From JAAZKO01 sp964432115 (GTDB taxonomy: Bacteria > Patescibacteriota > Microgenomatia > UBA1400 > PJMF01): a stretch of 63,463 nt of DNA. Numbering within the stretch: position 1 is the first letter of the stretch; each line of letters starts with the position of its first letter. The notes beneath the pieces were generated by a model that was given only the letters and a program-made list of their open reading frames with translations, did not search any database and had not been told where the DNA came from. The position numbers and the translations under genes are program-made. The stretch is from positions 1 to 63,463 of the forward strand of contig CAYSMC010000023.1 in NCBI GenBank assembly GCA_964432115.1. The letters are read 5' to 3'. Below are positions 9,347 through 18,696 of this stretch, in pieces.

Positions 9347-10225
9347 ATGCCAGAACTACCAGAAGTTGAATCTTTAAGAAAAAATCTATCTCAAGTGCTT
9401 TTGCAAAAAAGAATTGACAATATTCAATTGCTGCGACAAAAAAGTTTTCCAAAATTTGCGGAGAAAAAAAGCATATTAATTGGTCAACGATTTGTGGAGA
9501 TTAGACGGCGAGCCAAAATTCTTGATTTAGTACTTGGTAATAGTCTGCACTTGTTAGTTCACTTAAAAATGACCGGTCAATTAATCTTTGTTGATAAAGA
9601 GGGGCAAAGATTTGGCGGTGGTCACCCAACAGCTGATTGGGTTAATGATTTACCTAGCAAGCACACTCGAGTAATTTTTGATTTACTAGATGAAGAAGAT
9701 AAGGTTAGTCAACTTTTCTTTAATGATATGAGAGTTTTTGGTTGGCTGAAAGTAAAAACTCAAGATAAAGTTTTTCAGGAATTTGCTAAATATGGTCCAG
9801 ATATTAATGATGATCAATTAAGCGTTAAATATCTTTTAGAAAAAGCAAAAAATCGCCAAATAAGCATTAAGCAATTTATTATGGACAATCAAGTTTTGGC
9901 TGGTGTGGGTAATATTTATGCTAACGAGGCTTTGTTTAGAGCTAAAATCTCACCTTTGCGTAAAGCTAATAGTCTAAGTAAAAGAGAAATGTCAAGATTA
10001 TTATTGGAAATGCGCCAAATTATTGATGCGGCGATTATTTCAGGTGGTACCACTTTTGATGGTCACTACGTTGGTATTGATGGTTTAGCAGGTTCTTTTC
10101 AAGATCAATTAGAGGTGTATGGTCAAGAAAGCCAAATTTGTCCCCACTGTGGTAAAGATTTTAGAATTAAAAGAATTAAGTTGGGTGGCAGAAGTAGCTT
10201 TTATTGTGAACACTGTCAGCGTTAA
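9347..10225 (+). CDS. mutM: formamidopyrimidine-DNA glycosylase
   Basis: Bifunctional base-excision repair enzyme that removes 8-oxoguanine and formamidopyrimidines and nicks the abasic site. The 292-residue protein begins with MPELPEVE, giving the catalytic Pro2 and Glu3. It has the conserved HLKMTGQL segment, the H2TH region around MDNQVLAGVGNIYANEALF, and a C-terminal zinc finger with Cys pairs CPHC and CEHC (about 265-291). It starts 6 nt after secA and shares its stop region with the convergent transketolase gene: the two stop codons overlap by two bases. Confidence 0.96.
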   Translation: MPELPEVESLRKNLSQVLLQKRIDNIQLLRQKSFPKFAEKKSILIGQRFVEIRRRAKILDLVLGNSLHLLVHLKMTGQLIFVDKEGQRFGGGHPTADWVNDLPSKHTRVIFDLLDEEDKVSQLFFNDMRVFGWLKVKTQDKVFQEFAKYGPDINDDQLSVKYLLEKAKNRQISIKQFIMDNQVLAGVGNIYANEALFRAKISPLRKANSLSKREMSRLLLEMRQIIDAAIISGGTTFDGHYVGIDGLAGSFQDQLEVYGQESQICPHCGKDFRIKRIKLGGRSSFYCEHCQR

Positions 10226-11229
10226 TGACTAAGTAATTTTTTCTTTTTTTTCAAGAGCAATAGGGTTTTTTTAAGAATGGCTTGACTATCTAATTGATAT
10301 TTTTGTAATAATTGCTGTGCTTGTCCTGATTCACCAAAAGTATTATTTACAGCGATAAACTCTGTAACGAGAGGTTTAGTTAATTGTTTAGCAGTTTCAT
10401 TAATTAATTGATGAGCTAGATAAGCATTAAAACCAGAACCAAGCTGTTCTTCACTCAAGACTAATAAAGCTTGAGTTTTTTGACAACTAGCCAAAATAGT
10501 CTTTAAGTCTAAAGGTTGCAGAGAAATTAAGTTAATTAATTCTGCATCAATCTTCAATTGTTGAAGTTTCAAACAAGCCCGAATTGCTTCATGAGTGAGA
10601 ACACCAGTGCTAACAATGGTGATATCTTTACCCGTGGTAAGCAATTGAGCTTTGTTAAGGTCAAATTTTTTAGAATCGTCTACTCTATTATTTAAAGCTG
10701 TTAATAAAAATTCTAAATTAGAAACAGCCAGGCGACTTAATCGTAGATAACTTGGACCCCATGTTTGAGCTAAAGCTAAAGTTGCTAATTGAGCTTGTTT
10801 GGCATCTGCCGGTGAGATAACCCGCATGTTTGGTAAAGACATCATTAGACTTAGATCTTCTAAGCATTGATGAAAAGCTCCATCTTCGCCTGTCACCAAA
10901 CCGGCATGTCCGCCGACAATTTTCACATTGAGTTTGGAATAGGCTATGTTCCTAATTTGATCAAAATTTCTTGATGGATTGAATGAAGCAAAGCTAGTAG
11001 CAAACGGAATTTTACCAGCTAAACTGAGACCAGCAGCGACACCAATCATGTTTTGTTCAGCCACTCCACATTCGATATATCGACTGGGAAATAATTTTTT
11101 AAATTCAGTTAGCTTTAAAGAATCACTTAAGTCAGCAGATAGAGCTACTACTTGAGAATTATTATGAGCCGCTTTGACTAAGCCAGCAGCAAAACCATCT
11201 CTCGTAGCTAGTAATTGTTGTTTGGTCAT
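10222..11229 (-). CDS. transketolase, C-terminal subunit
   Basis: Second half of a split transketolase of the non-oxidative pentose phosphate pathway. The 335 residues hold the pyrimidine-binding domain, with the glutamate-containing segment ECGVAEQNMIGVAAGLSLAG (about 53-72), followed by the C-terminal domain (about 195-330). The N-terminal subunit gene ends in an ATGA overlap with this start (11226-11229), so the two are translationally coupled and should form one enzyme. Split transketolases are common in archaea and in Patescibacteria. The 1-deoxyxylulose-5-phosphate synthase alternative is less likely, since that enzyme is normally one chain. Confidence 0.9.
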   Translation of the reverse strand: MTKQQLLATRDGFAAGLVKAAHNNSQVVALSADLSDSLKLTEFKKLFPSRYIECGVAEQNMIGVAAGLSLAGKIPFATSFASFNPSRNFDQIRNIAYSKLNVKIVGGHAGLVTGEDGAFHQCLEDLSLMMSLPNMRVISPADAKQAQLATLALAQTWGPSYLRLSRLAVSNLEFLLTALNNRVDDSKKFDLNKAQLLTTGKDITIVSTGVLTHEAIRACLKLQQLKIDAELINLISLQPLDLKTILASCQKTQALLVLSEEQLGSGFNAYLAHQLINETAKQLTKPLVTEFIAVNNTFGESGQAQQLLQKYQLDSQAILKKTLLLLKKKKKLLSH

Positions 11230-12095
11230 TTTAATGTTTGTTTTTTTATTTTTAATTCTTGCATAGCACTTTCAAACTCTTTTTTGTTTGGTGCTCGTCC
11301 GTGCCAATGATAATCATTTTCCATAAAAGACACTCCTTTTCCTGGAATACTATGAGCAATAATGGCCACCGCTTGTGTCTTATTGTTTTTAGCTTCTTGG
11401 AGTTTTTTTTGTAAATCAATAAAATCGTGGGCATCAACTTCTAAAACACGCAAGCCAAAGGCTATCAGTTTTAATTTTAAATCTCCAAGGGACATGATTT
11501 CTTTGGTTTTCCCCGAAATTTGAACTCGATTGTCATCAATAATAAAAGTTAAATTTTTGAGTTGGTGATGGGTGGCAAACATGTAAGCTTCCCAAGTTTG
11601 TCCTTCCTGCTGTTCTGCATCGCTTAATAGACAGAAAAGGTGATTTTTTTTGTGATCCATTGCTAGTCCATAAGCTAGACCCGCTGCTTGAGAGCTACCA
11701 TGACCCAAAGATCCAGATGTAATTTCGACTCCAGGCAAAGTTTTTTGATCAATTTTTAGATTATCCATTAACAAATGGGGATGGCCCTGTAAGCGACTAT
11801 TAATTTGTCTAAAAGTTTCCAACTCTACTCTAGGGAAATATTTTTCTTGAGCCAAGACAGCATAAAGAGCAGGACAAATGTGACCATTAGATAAGAAAAA
11901 ATAATCACGCTTTTCCCAATTAGGTCTTTTAGAATCATGACGTAGAATATTTGTGGCAAAAAGGGTTAATATCAAATCAATCATTCCCAAGCTGCCAGCT
12001 GGATGCCCGCTCTGGGCTTGGTAGATCATTGCTAAAATATCTTGTCTGAGGTTAAAAGCAATTTTTTGCAATTGGGCAGTTTCAGTAATTTTCAT
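11226..12095 (-). CDS. transketolase, N-terminal (TPP-binding) subunit
   Basis: First half of the split transketolase. The 289 residues contain the hallmarks of the thiamine diphosphate-binding domain: GHPAGSLGMIDLILTLF (about 31-47), the HGSSQAAGLAYGLAM stretch, and the metal/TPP motif LLSDAEQQEGQTWEA (about 157-171) ending in DDNRVQISG. It runs directly on from dnaE (3 nt gap) and into the C-terminal subunit through an ATGA overlap. Together they supply pentose and erythrose phosphates from glycolytic intermediates, which matters in a lineage that usually lacks an oxidative pentose phosphate branch (general knowledge of the group). Confidence 0.92.
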   Translation of the reverse strand: MKITETAQLQKIAFNLRQDILAMIYQAQSGHPAGSLGMIDLILTLFATNILRHDSKRPNWEKRDYFFLSNGHICPALYAVLAQEKYFPRVELETFRQINSRLQGHPHLLMDNLKIDQKTLPGVEITSGSLGHGSSQAAGLAYGLAMDHKKNHLFCLLSDAEQQEGQTWEAYMFATHHQLKNLTFIIDDNRVQISGKTKEIMSLGDLKLKLIAFGLRVLEVDAHDFIDLQKKLQEAKNNKTQAVAIIAHSIPGKGVSFMENDYHWHGRAPNKKEFESAMQELKIKKQTLK

Positions 12096-12098
12096 TGT

Positions 12099-15000
12099 TT
12101 ATTTTAACAATTCTTCAATTTTTTTTGCTAAAGACTCATTCCAGTCTACTTGATAGGGCAAATTAATTTTTTCGGCTTTCCCTCCATTGGGAATAATAAT
12201 CACAATGTGTTTTTTGCCGAGATTAGCTTTTAGTAGTTTGCCTAGTTTAGTTAGAGTTTCTTTACTGGTTTTTCTCGGTACAAAAATTTCTTGGAAATTG
12301 GCTTGATTTTTCTGGGGCAAAGCAGTGTTGGGTAAAGAAATTTTTTCGGCAATTAATTTCAATTCGCCATCTCGATTTTGGATTTTAGCTCTTAGTAAAA
12401 TGACACTATCTTCATTAAGCTGACCGATCCATTTTTGATAAAGTTTGGGAAAAATTAAAAATTCAATTTTGCCAGTGGTGTCTTCTAAATTAGCAAAAGC
12501 CATTTTTCTGCCATTTTTGGTAGTCACTTCTTTAAATTGAGTAATCACTCCACCAAAAAGAAAAATTTGATCTTGATTAAGATCAGGATCAATTTCAGCA
12601 ATCTTCATATTGGTTCTTTTATTCAAGATTTGCATAGTATCAGCCAAAGGATGACTGGTTAAATAAACACCTAATAATTCTTTTTCGAAGGATAAAAGTT
12701 CTGGCTTGGGATATTCTTCTAATTCCACAAAATTGTCAGTAATTTGTGTACTTTGACTATCAACATTAGCAAATAGATTGTCTTGCCCATCTATTTCTGA
12801 ACTATATTGTTCGGCAGTTTGGCGGATTTGTTCTAAATTTTCCAACATTGAAGAGCGACTGGCAAAACGATCCATTGCTCCGACTTTTACCAAACTTTCT
12901 ATAGTTTTTTTATTGACTTTGCGATTACTAGTGCTTTGTAGAAAATGAGTAAATGATTGAAATTTTTTTTCTTTTTGCCTTACAACTAAAATATTTTCAA
13001 TAGCTGCAGTGCCTACATGTTTGATGGCGTTTAAGCCAAAACGAATGGCTAACCCTCCCGCAGATTTAGCATCTTTCTCAATGGTGAAATCTTTATCAGA
13101 TAAATTAATATCTGGTGCTAAAATTTTAATGCCCATTTGTCGACAGTTATCGATAGTAATAGCAATTTTTTCATCTCGATTCATTGAGTGGGAACTAGAT
13201 TCAACACTCATCACCGCTGTCATATATTCCACGGGATAATTGGCTTTTAACCAAGCGGTTTGATAAGCAATCATGGCATAGCTGGCAGCGTGAGATTTAT
13301 TAAAACCGTAATTGGCAAAAGCTTCAATAAATCCCCAAACTCGTTCGGCAGTTGCTTTTTTATATCCTTTGGCGACCGATTGTTTAATAAAGCGGTTCTT
13401 GTTAGTATCAAGAAGTTTCTTTTTCTTTTTACCAATAGCTCGACGCAAGATATCTGCTTCACCTAAACTATAACCTGCCATATAGTTAACAATTTCTAAA
13501 ATTTGCTCCTGGTAAACCATGATGCCGTAGGTTTCTTTTAAAAAAGGTTCGAGTGACGGATGAGGATATTCAATAATTTCCGGGTTGTGTTTACCCTCAA
13601 TAAAACGAGGGATAAGATCCATAGGTCCTGGTCGATAAAGAGCAACCATAGCGGTGATGTCTGAAAATTTATTAGGTTTCAAACTCTTAGCAATTCGCCT
13701 CATTCCCCCTGATTCCAATTGAAAAACGCCGGTGGTGTCACCACTAGCCAACAACTTGAAAGTTTTTTGATCCTCTAGGGATATTTCGTCAATATAAATG
13801 TTTTCTTTTTTATATTTTTTAATTAAGGCTAAAGCCTCTTGAATAATGGATAAATTTCTCAGCCCCAACAGATCAAATTTTAGTAAGCCAATGGCATCAT
13901 CATTAACGTTGCAGTCAAGTGAGTACATATCTAATTGAGTCAGTGTTTTACCAGAGCGCGAATCTTTTTGAATTGGTGTGTAATTGGAGAGTGGTTTATC
14001 AGCAATAATAACTGCACAAGCATGCATCCCAGCTTGGCGGATAGTCCCTTCAACTTTCATTGCTAAATCTAACAATTTTCTAAATTTACTCTGTTGGTAA
14101 TAATTACCCAGCTCTGGAACAGTATTGATGGCCTGTTTAATCGACACACGTCGACCAGGATCATTGGGAATTAATTTAGCAATTTTATCAGGTTCTTCAT
14201 AAGGCATACCTAGTACTCGACCAATATCACGAACTGCCACTCTAGCCTCCATCCGACCAAAGGTGATGACAGCGGCCACGTGATCTTCTCCGTATTTATC
14301 AGCCACATATTTCAAAACCTCGTCTCGTTTAATATCAGCAAAATCAATATCAATATCTGGAGGAGTTGGTCGTTCTGGATTTAAAAAGCGCTCAAAAGGC
14401 AAACCATGTTCTAAAGGATTTAAAGTGGTGATATTTAAACAATATGATACTAAAGACCCAGCAGCACTGCCTCGTCCTGGACCGACAGCAATTTCTTCTT
14501 TTTTTGCCCAATTAACAAAATCTTGAGTAATTAAAAAGTAAGCTGGGTAGCCTTTATCATTAATAATTTTAATTTCATAATCCAAACGTTCTTTAATTTC
14601 TTTAGTAATTTTTTTAAATTTTTTCTTAGCTGCTTGATAAACGATTTTTTCTAGATAGCTAGCATAATTTTCTCCCTTAGGCAATTCAAAAGTGGGAAAA
14701 ATTAAATTACCAGTAGGAATTTCAAGCTCACATTGATCAGCAATTTTTTTAGTATTAATGATTGCTTCAGGAATATCATTAAAAGCTTCAATCATTTCCT
14801 GACTAGATTTGAAATAAAAGTCTGGCATATCAATCATTTTCAGTCTCTTTTTATCACTAATCAAACGTCTTGTTTGTACACACAATAACGCATCTTGGGC
14901 TTCAGCGTCTTCTTTGCCCAAATAGTGTGAATCATTGCTAGCTACTAGTGGCAACTTGAGTTGTCTAGCAATCTTAATTAATTTTTTACTAAGTTCATAA

Positions 15001-15560
15001 CTTTCAGCTACATGAGGATGTCTCTGAATTTCTAAATAAAAACGGTTTTTAAAAATTTGTTGATATTTTTTAAATAATTCTATAGCCTCAGCTTCTTTAT
15101 CGGCCAATAATAAACGACTGGTGTAACTACTCATACAACCACTAAGCATGATAAGGCCCTTGTTGTATTTTTCTAACAACTCATGATCAATACGTGGTTT
15201 ATAAGAGAAACCTTCAAAATTTGCTAATGATATTAATTTCATTAAGTTTTGGTAGCCAGTGAAATTTTTGGCTAACAGGGTTAAGTGGGATTGATCACTA
15301 CCTATTTTGATTTGTTTATCAAAACGGGAATTTTTGGCCAAATAAAGCTCTGCGCCAATAATAGCCTTGAGATTTGCTTCTTTGCAAGCATTATAAAAAA
15401 CAATATGACCATACATGTTACCGTGATCAGTAATGGCTAGGGCTTCTTGACCAAATTTTTTAGCTCTGTTGATTAAATCAGGGATTTTACTCAAACCATC
15501 TAAAATTGAATATTCAGTGTGAGTGTGGAGATGAACAAAGTCTTTGTTTTGCAGAGCCAT
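12099..15560 (-). CDS. dnaE: DNA polymerase III alpha subunit
   Basis: Replicative DNA polymerase catalytic subunit. The 1153-residue chain has an N-terminal PHP domain (HLHTHTEYSILDG from residue 10), the polymerase palm with catalytic motif PDIDIDFADIKRD (about 398-410), the fingers and helix-hairpin-helix region, and an OB-fold (about 965-1050, FLFGGVITQFKEVTTKNG). The length and order fit the DnaE1 type rather than PolC. A TATACT box at 15572-15577 on the minus strand is 11 nt before the ATG, so the leader would be very short. The split transketolase genes follow 3 nt downstream. Confidence 0.97.
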   Translation of the reverse strand: MALQNKDFVHLHTHTEYSILDGLSKIPDLINRAKKFGQEALAITDHGNMYGHIVFYNACKEANLKAIIGAELYLAKNSRFDKQIKIGSDQSHLTLLAKNFTGYQNLMKLISLANFEGFSYKPRIDHELLEKYNKGLIMLSGCMSSYTSRLLLADKEAEAIELFKKYQQIFKNRFYLEIQRHPHVAESYELSKKLIKIARQLKLPLVASNDSHYLGKEDAEAQDALLCVQTRRLISDKKRLKMIDMPDFYFKSSQEMIEAFNDIPEAIINTKKIADQCELEIPTGNLIFPTFELPKGENYASYLEKIVYQAAKKKFKKITKEIKERLDYEIKIINDKGYPAYFLITQDFVNWAKKEEIAVGPGRGSAAGSLVSYCLNITTLNPLEHGLPFERFLNPERPTPPDIDIDFADIKRDEVLKYVADKYGEDHVAAVITFGRMEARVAVRDIGRVLGMPYEEPDKIAKLIPNDPGRRVSIKQAINTVPELGNYYQQSKFRKLLDLAMKVEGTIRQAGMHACAVIIADKPLSNYTPIQKDSRSGKTLTQLDMYSLDCNVNDDAIGLLKFDLLGLRNLSIIQEALALIKKYKKENIYIDEISLEDQKTFKLLASGDTTGVFQLESGGMRRIAKSLKPNKFSDITAMVALYRPGPMDLIPRFIEGKHNPEIIEYPHPSLEPFLKETYGIMVYQEQILEIVNYMAGYSLGEADILRRAIGKKKKKLLDTNKNRFIKQSVAKGYKKATAERVWGFIEAFANYGFNKSHAASYAMIAYQTAWLKANYPVEYMTAVMSVESSSHSMNRDEKIAITIDNCRQMGIKILAPDINLSDKDFTIEKDAKSAGGLAIRFGLNAIKHVGTAAIENILVVRQKEKKFQSFTHFLQSTSNRKVNKKTIESLVKVGAMDRFASRSSMLENLEQIRQTAEQYSSEIDGQDNLFANVDSQSTQITDNFVELEEYPKPELLSFEKELLGVYLTSHPLADTMQILNKRTNMKIAEIDPDLNQDQIFLFGGVITQFKEVTTKNGRKMAFANLEDTTGKIEFLIFPKLYQKWIGQLNEDSVILLRAKIQNRDGELKLIAEKISLPNTALPQKNQANFQEIFVPRKTSKETLTKLGKLLKANLGKKHIVIIIPNGGKAEKINLPYQVDWNESLAKKIEELLK

Positions 15561-15571
15561 ATCTAGATTTT

Positions 15572-15577
15572 AGTATA
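15572..15577 (-). promoter_or_regulatory. -10 element of dnaE
   Basis: TATACT on the minus strand, 11 bases before the dnaE ATG at 15560. The -35 region is poor in consensus bases. The predicted leader is about 5 nt. Confidence 0.45.
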
Positions 15578-15603
15578 TCTTATTTTGAAAAACTTTTGTT
15601 TGC

Positions 15604-16938
15604 TTAAACTGAGTTGTTCAATTGATCAAGTAAAACTTTTTTGATTAAATTGACATCAACTTTTTTGGCAATTTTTTTTGTGCTTTGACCAATTAAGAAA
15701 GCTAAAACTTCAGTTTTTCCCGATTGATATTTTTTCACCGCATCTAAGTTTTCTTGAAGAACTTCTTTGATTAATTTTTCAATATTTTCTAATCTAATTT
15801 CTTCTACCGCGTCGATTTGTTTGAGCTGTTCAATAATTGTATGTGGGTCACTAGACAGTTGATAGTCAATTTTTTTGTTTAAAAGCGCATTAATAATTTT
15901 TTTACTTTCAACTTTTTCTTTTTTGGCCAATATTAATAATTGTTCAAAAAATTGAGCTCGTTTTTTACTTTTTACCAAGCGCTTGGTTAAATCTGAGTTT
16001 AACTGATATTCCTGACACAACCGTTTTGCATATTCAGCTGGAAGTTCAGGTAATGTTTTTTTGATTTGAGCAATTGCTGCACTAGTAAATGTAATTGGTG
16101 GAAGATCTGGATCAGGAAAATAACGATAATCTTGAGCCTCTTCTTTGCTTCTTTGACTAAAAGTTTTACCAGATTTAGCATTAAAACCTCTAGTTTCTTG
16201 AACGGGAATTTGGCCCTGATCTAGTAATTTAGCTTGACGCTCTATTTCGTAGTTAATAGCCATTTCCATGAAGCGAAATGAATTAATGTTTTTACATTCC
16301 ACTTTATAATTGGGCAAAAAATCTTGAGGATCAGTTGTTTTTTTGAGGGAAATATTGGCTTCGAGACGCATCCCGCCTTTTTCCATATCGCAATCAGCTA
16401 CGTCCAAATAGCGCAAAATCTGTCTGAGTTGTTGTGCGTATTCTTTGGCTTGTTGAGCATTTTTGAGATCGGTTTCAGTGACAATTTCTACCAACGGCAC
16501 TCCCGAGCGGTTAAAATCGATTAAGGTTTGCTTGTTTTGATGAATTAATTTAGCTGTATCCTCTTCCAGATGAATACGATGAATGCGGACTCGACCCTGG
16601 CTAGTATCTAAAAACCCGTCATGACAAAAAGGAATATCATATTGGCTAATCTGATAACCCTTGGGCAAATCTGGATAAAAATAATTTTTTCGATCAAATT
16701 TAGAGAATAAATTAATCTGACAATTGAGAGCCAAACCAATTTTAATGGTCCACTCAATGGCCGTTTTATTAGCTAGAGGTAGTCCCCCAGGCATGCCTAA
16801 ACACACCGGACAAGTGTGAATGTTAGGTTTTTTAGCACCGAAAGGATCATTTTTACAAGCACAAAACATTTTTGATTTAGTTTTGAGTTCGCTGTGAATT
16901 TCTAAACCACACACTAGCTGGTAATTATTTTTTGACAT
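15604..16938 (-). CDS. gatB: Asp/Glu-tRNA amidotransferase subunit B
   Basis: Subunit B of GatCAB, which converts mischarged Asp-tRNA-Asn and/or Glu-tRNA-Gln to the amide forms; GatB binds the tRNA and carries the kinase activity. The chosen start (16938) overlaps the gatA stop as TAATG, and gives the usual short lead into GLEIHSELKTKSKMFC. An in-frame ATG at 16962 would overlap gatA by 25 nt. Conserved segments include CPVCLGMPGGLP, FDRKNYFYPDLPKGYQISQY and the FRYFPDPDLPP-like QDYRYFPDPDLPP. The C-terminal YqeY-like tail is present (about 300-444). The length of 444 residues is slightly short. Confidence 0.95.
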   Translation of the reverse strand: MSKNNYQLVCGLEIHSELKTKSKMFCACKNDPFGAKKPNIHTCPVCLGMPGGLPLANKTAIEWTIKIGLALNCQINLFSKFDRKNYFYPDLPKGYQISQYDIPFCHDGFLDTSQGRVRIHRIHLEEDTAKLIHQNKQTLIDFNRSGVPLVEIVTETDLKNAQQAKEYAQQLRQILRYLDVADCDMEKGGMRLEANISLKKTTDPQDFLPNYKVECKNINSFRFMEMAINYEIERQAKLLDQGQIPVQETRGFNAKSGKTFSQRSKEEAQDYRYFPDPDLPPITFTSAAIAQIKKTLPELPAEYAKRLCQEYQLNSDLTKRLVKSKKRAQFFEQLLILAKKEKVESKKIINALLNKKIDYQLSSDPHTIIEQLKQIDAVEEIRLENIEKLIKEVLQENLDAVKKYQSGKTEVLAFLIGQSTKKIAKKVDVNLIKKVLLDQLNNSV

Positions 16939-18320
16939 TAACGATTTCTCCAACTGTTCCATTGGGTATTTTTTTCGAAGGCATCAGCCACTTTAATTAC
17001 TAAATCTTCTCGCCACATTGGTGCGACAAAATTAGCTCCCAAAAATAAATTACTTTGCGGATCGCGATAATAAGGCACACTGATTCCTGGTAATCCACTC
17101 ACGGAACTAGCTTCAAGCAACATGTCTTCTAGTTCGCCAAACATTGGCGAATCGGCAGAAGCGCCTAGTTTTTTCGCAAAACCAGGGGAAGTAGGGCTAA
17201 CTAAGACATCATATTGTTTAAATAATTTGGCAAAATCATTTAAATAAAGAGTACGAACCTTTTGAGCTAAATTGTAATATTGATCAGCATAGCCCTTAGA
17301 CAAAGTAAAAGTACCAAGCATGATTCGTCTTTTTGCTTCATCACCAAAAAAAGCTCGATTTCTGCCATAACGCACGCCATCAAAACGAGCTAAATTGCTA
17401 CTCACTTCGGCTCGTTGCACTACGGTGTAAACACCAATAGCGAAGTGAGGATCAAGAGCTTGAGCTTTTTCTACCTTAGCTCCTAGTTGACTCAAAATTG
17501 CTAACTCTTGAGCTAATTTTTCATTAGCTTTTTCTACTCCTGCAACATCATGATAAATTACACCAATTTTTAGATTTTTAATGTCTTGATCTAAAAAGCT
17601 AGTAAAATCTGGGGCTGGGTCTTGATTGCAGGTAGCATCTCGGGGATCTGGTCCAGCAAAAGTGTTTAGTACCAGACAGGCATCTTCGACAGTTTTGGTA
17701 ATTACGCCAGGACTATCAGTGGAAGAAGCCATAGCAACAACTCCAAAACGACTGACACGGCCATAGCTCGGTTTTAAACCAACTGTGCCACACCAAGCCG
17801 CAGGCTGTCTAATTGAACCGGCAGTTTCACTACCAATGGCTGCTAGACACAAATCCGCTGCCACTGCCGCGGCGCTGCCACCAGAAGATCCCCCAGGTAA
17901 ATGATCGGGGTTGCGTGGATTTAATGTGGGACCAAAATCACTAGTTTCAGTTGAAGAACCATGCGCCCAAGCATCCATATTGGTTTTGCCAACAATCACT
18001 CCACCAGCTTTTTGTAAACGTTTGGTGACTGTTGATTCATATTGAGGAGTAAAATTTTCCAAAATTTTTGAAGAAGCAGTAGTTGGCAAAACTTTTGTAC
18101 AAAAATTATCTTTAATTGCGATAGGTAAACCTTTGAGTTGAGTATTTTTAACTAATGTTGCTTCTTGGTGTGCCTGATTATTGAGATTTAAATAGATGTT
18201 ATAAATTTTATTTTTTTCTTGAATGTTTAAATTTAAATCTCGATACAAATCATCAAGGCTTAATGAATTGTTAGCTAAGGCATCGAGGGCTTCTTTGATG
18301 GTGAGTTGATTAAAAGTCAT
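16938..18320 (-). CDS. gatA: Asp/Glu-tRNA amidotransferase subunit A
   Basis: Glutaminase subunit of GatCAB; it releases ammonia from glutamine for transamidation. The 460-residue protein has the amidase signature Ser-cisSer-Lys triad: Lys in AIKDNFC (about 69), the cis-Ser in PGGSSGGSAAAVA (about 139-151) and the nucleophile Ser in SETAGSIRQPAAW (about 163-175). It lies 16 nt after gatC and overlaps gatB by one base. The presence of the full amidotransferase suggests that at least one of AsnRS or GlnRS is missing from the genome, which cannot be checked here. Confidence 0.97.
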   Translation of the reverse strand: MTFNQLTIKEALDALANNSLSLDDLYRDLNLNIQEKNKIYNIYLNLNNQAHQEATLVKNTQLKGLPIAIKDNFCTKVLPTTASSKILENFTPQYESTVTKRLQKAGGVIVGKTNMDAWAHGSSTETSDFGPTLNPRNPDHLPGGSSGGSAAAVAADLCLAAIGSETAGSIRQPAAWCGTVGLKPSYGRVSRFGVVAMASSTDSPGVITKTVEDACLVLNTFAGPDPRDATCNQDPAPDFTSFLDQDIKNLKIGVIYHDVAGVEKANEKLAQELAILSQLGAKVEKAQALDPHFAIGVYTVVQRAEVSSNLARFDGVRYGRNRAFFGDEAKRRIMLGTFTLSKGYADQYYNLAQKVRTLYLNDFAKLFKQYDVLVSPTSPGFAKKLGASADSPMFGELEDMLLEASSVSGLPGISVPYYRDPQSNLFLGANFVAPMWREDLVIKVADAFEKNTQWNSWRNR

Positions 18321-18336
18321 GTTATTGATTATTCAA

Positions 18337-18651
18337 TTAATTATCTTCACTGGCTAAAACCTGAGGCACGACAAAAAATCCATTTTTTTGATGTGGTGCA
18401 TTGGCGAGAGCTTCTGTTTGAGTAAAACTCAAACTTTCATCGACCTCATCGTTTCTTGTTACATTTTTAAAACCAGTGACTTGGTGGGTGGTCTCCACCT
18501 GACTAACATCTGCAGATTTCAATTGATCAACAACAGTTAGAGTTTCAGCAAAGTCTTTAGCCAATTGTCGACTCTCCGCGTCACTAATTGGAATGTGTGC
18601 AAGCTCTGCAATGTGTTTGACTTGATTTTGATCTACTAGTTTTTTTGACAC
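18337..18651 (-). CDS. gatC: Asp/Glu-tRNA amidotransferase subunit C
   Basis: Small subunit that wraps around GatA and stabilises GatCAB. The 104-residue protein shows the typical HIAELAHIPISDAE opening and the C-terminal FFVVPQVLASEDN, similar to the FVVPRVIE-type ending of the family. Translation appears to start at GTG (18651), since no in-frame ATG lies upstream. TGCTAAACT, an extended -10 element (18662-18670 on the minus strand), lies 10 nt before this start, giving a short leader. It is the first gene of the gatC-gatA-gatB run. Confidence 0.93.
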   Translation of the reverse strand: MSKKLVDQNQVKHIAELAHIPISDAESRQLAKDFAETLTVVDQLKSADVSQVETTHQVTGFKNVTRNDEVDESLSFTQTEALANAPHQKNGFFVVPQVLASEDN

Positions 18652-18696
18652 AATATGAATTAGTTTAGCAGAATTCGTAGCTTTTTTAAGAAGGAA

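Noticed and set aside
10222..10225. Overlap of mutM and transketolase as a frameshift or damaged end
   Set aside because: Both stop codons are intact on opposite strands (TTAA region) and both proteins have complete C-termini.
14270..14290. CACGTG in dnaE as a third parS-like site
   Set aside because: The flanks (GGC...ATC) do not match the TTT/AAA arms of the palindrome.
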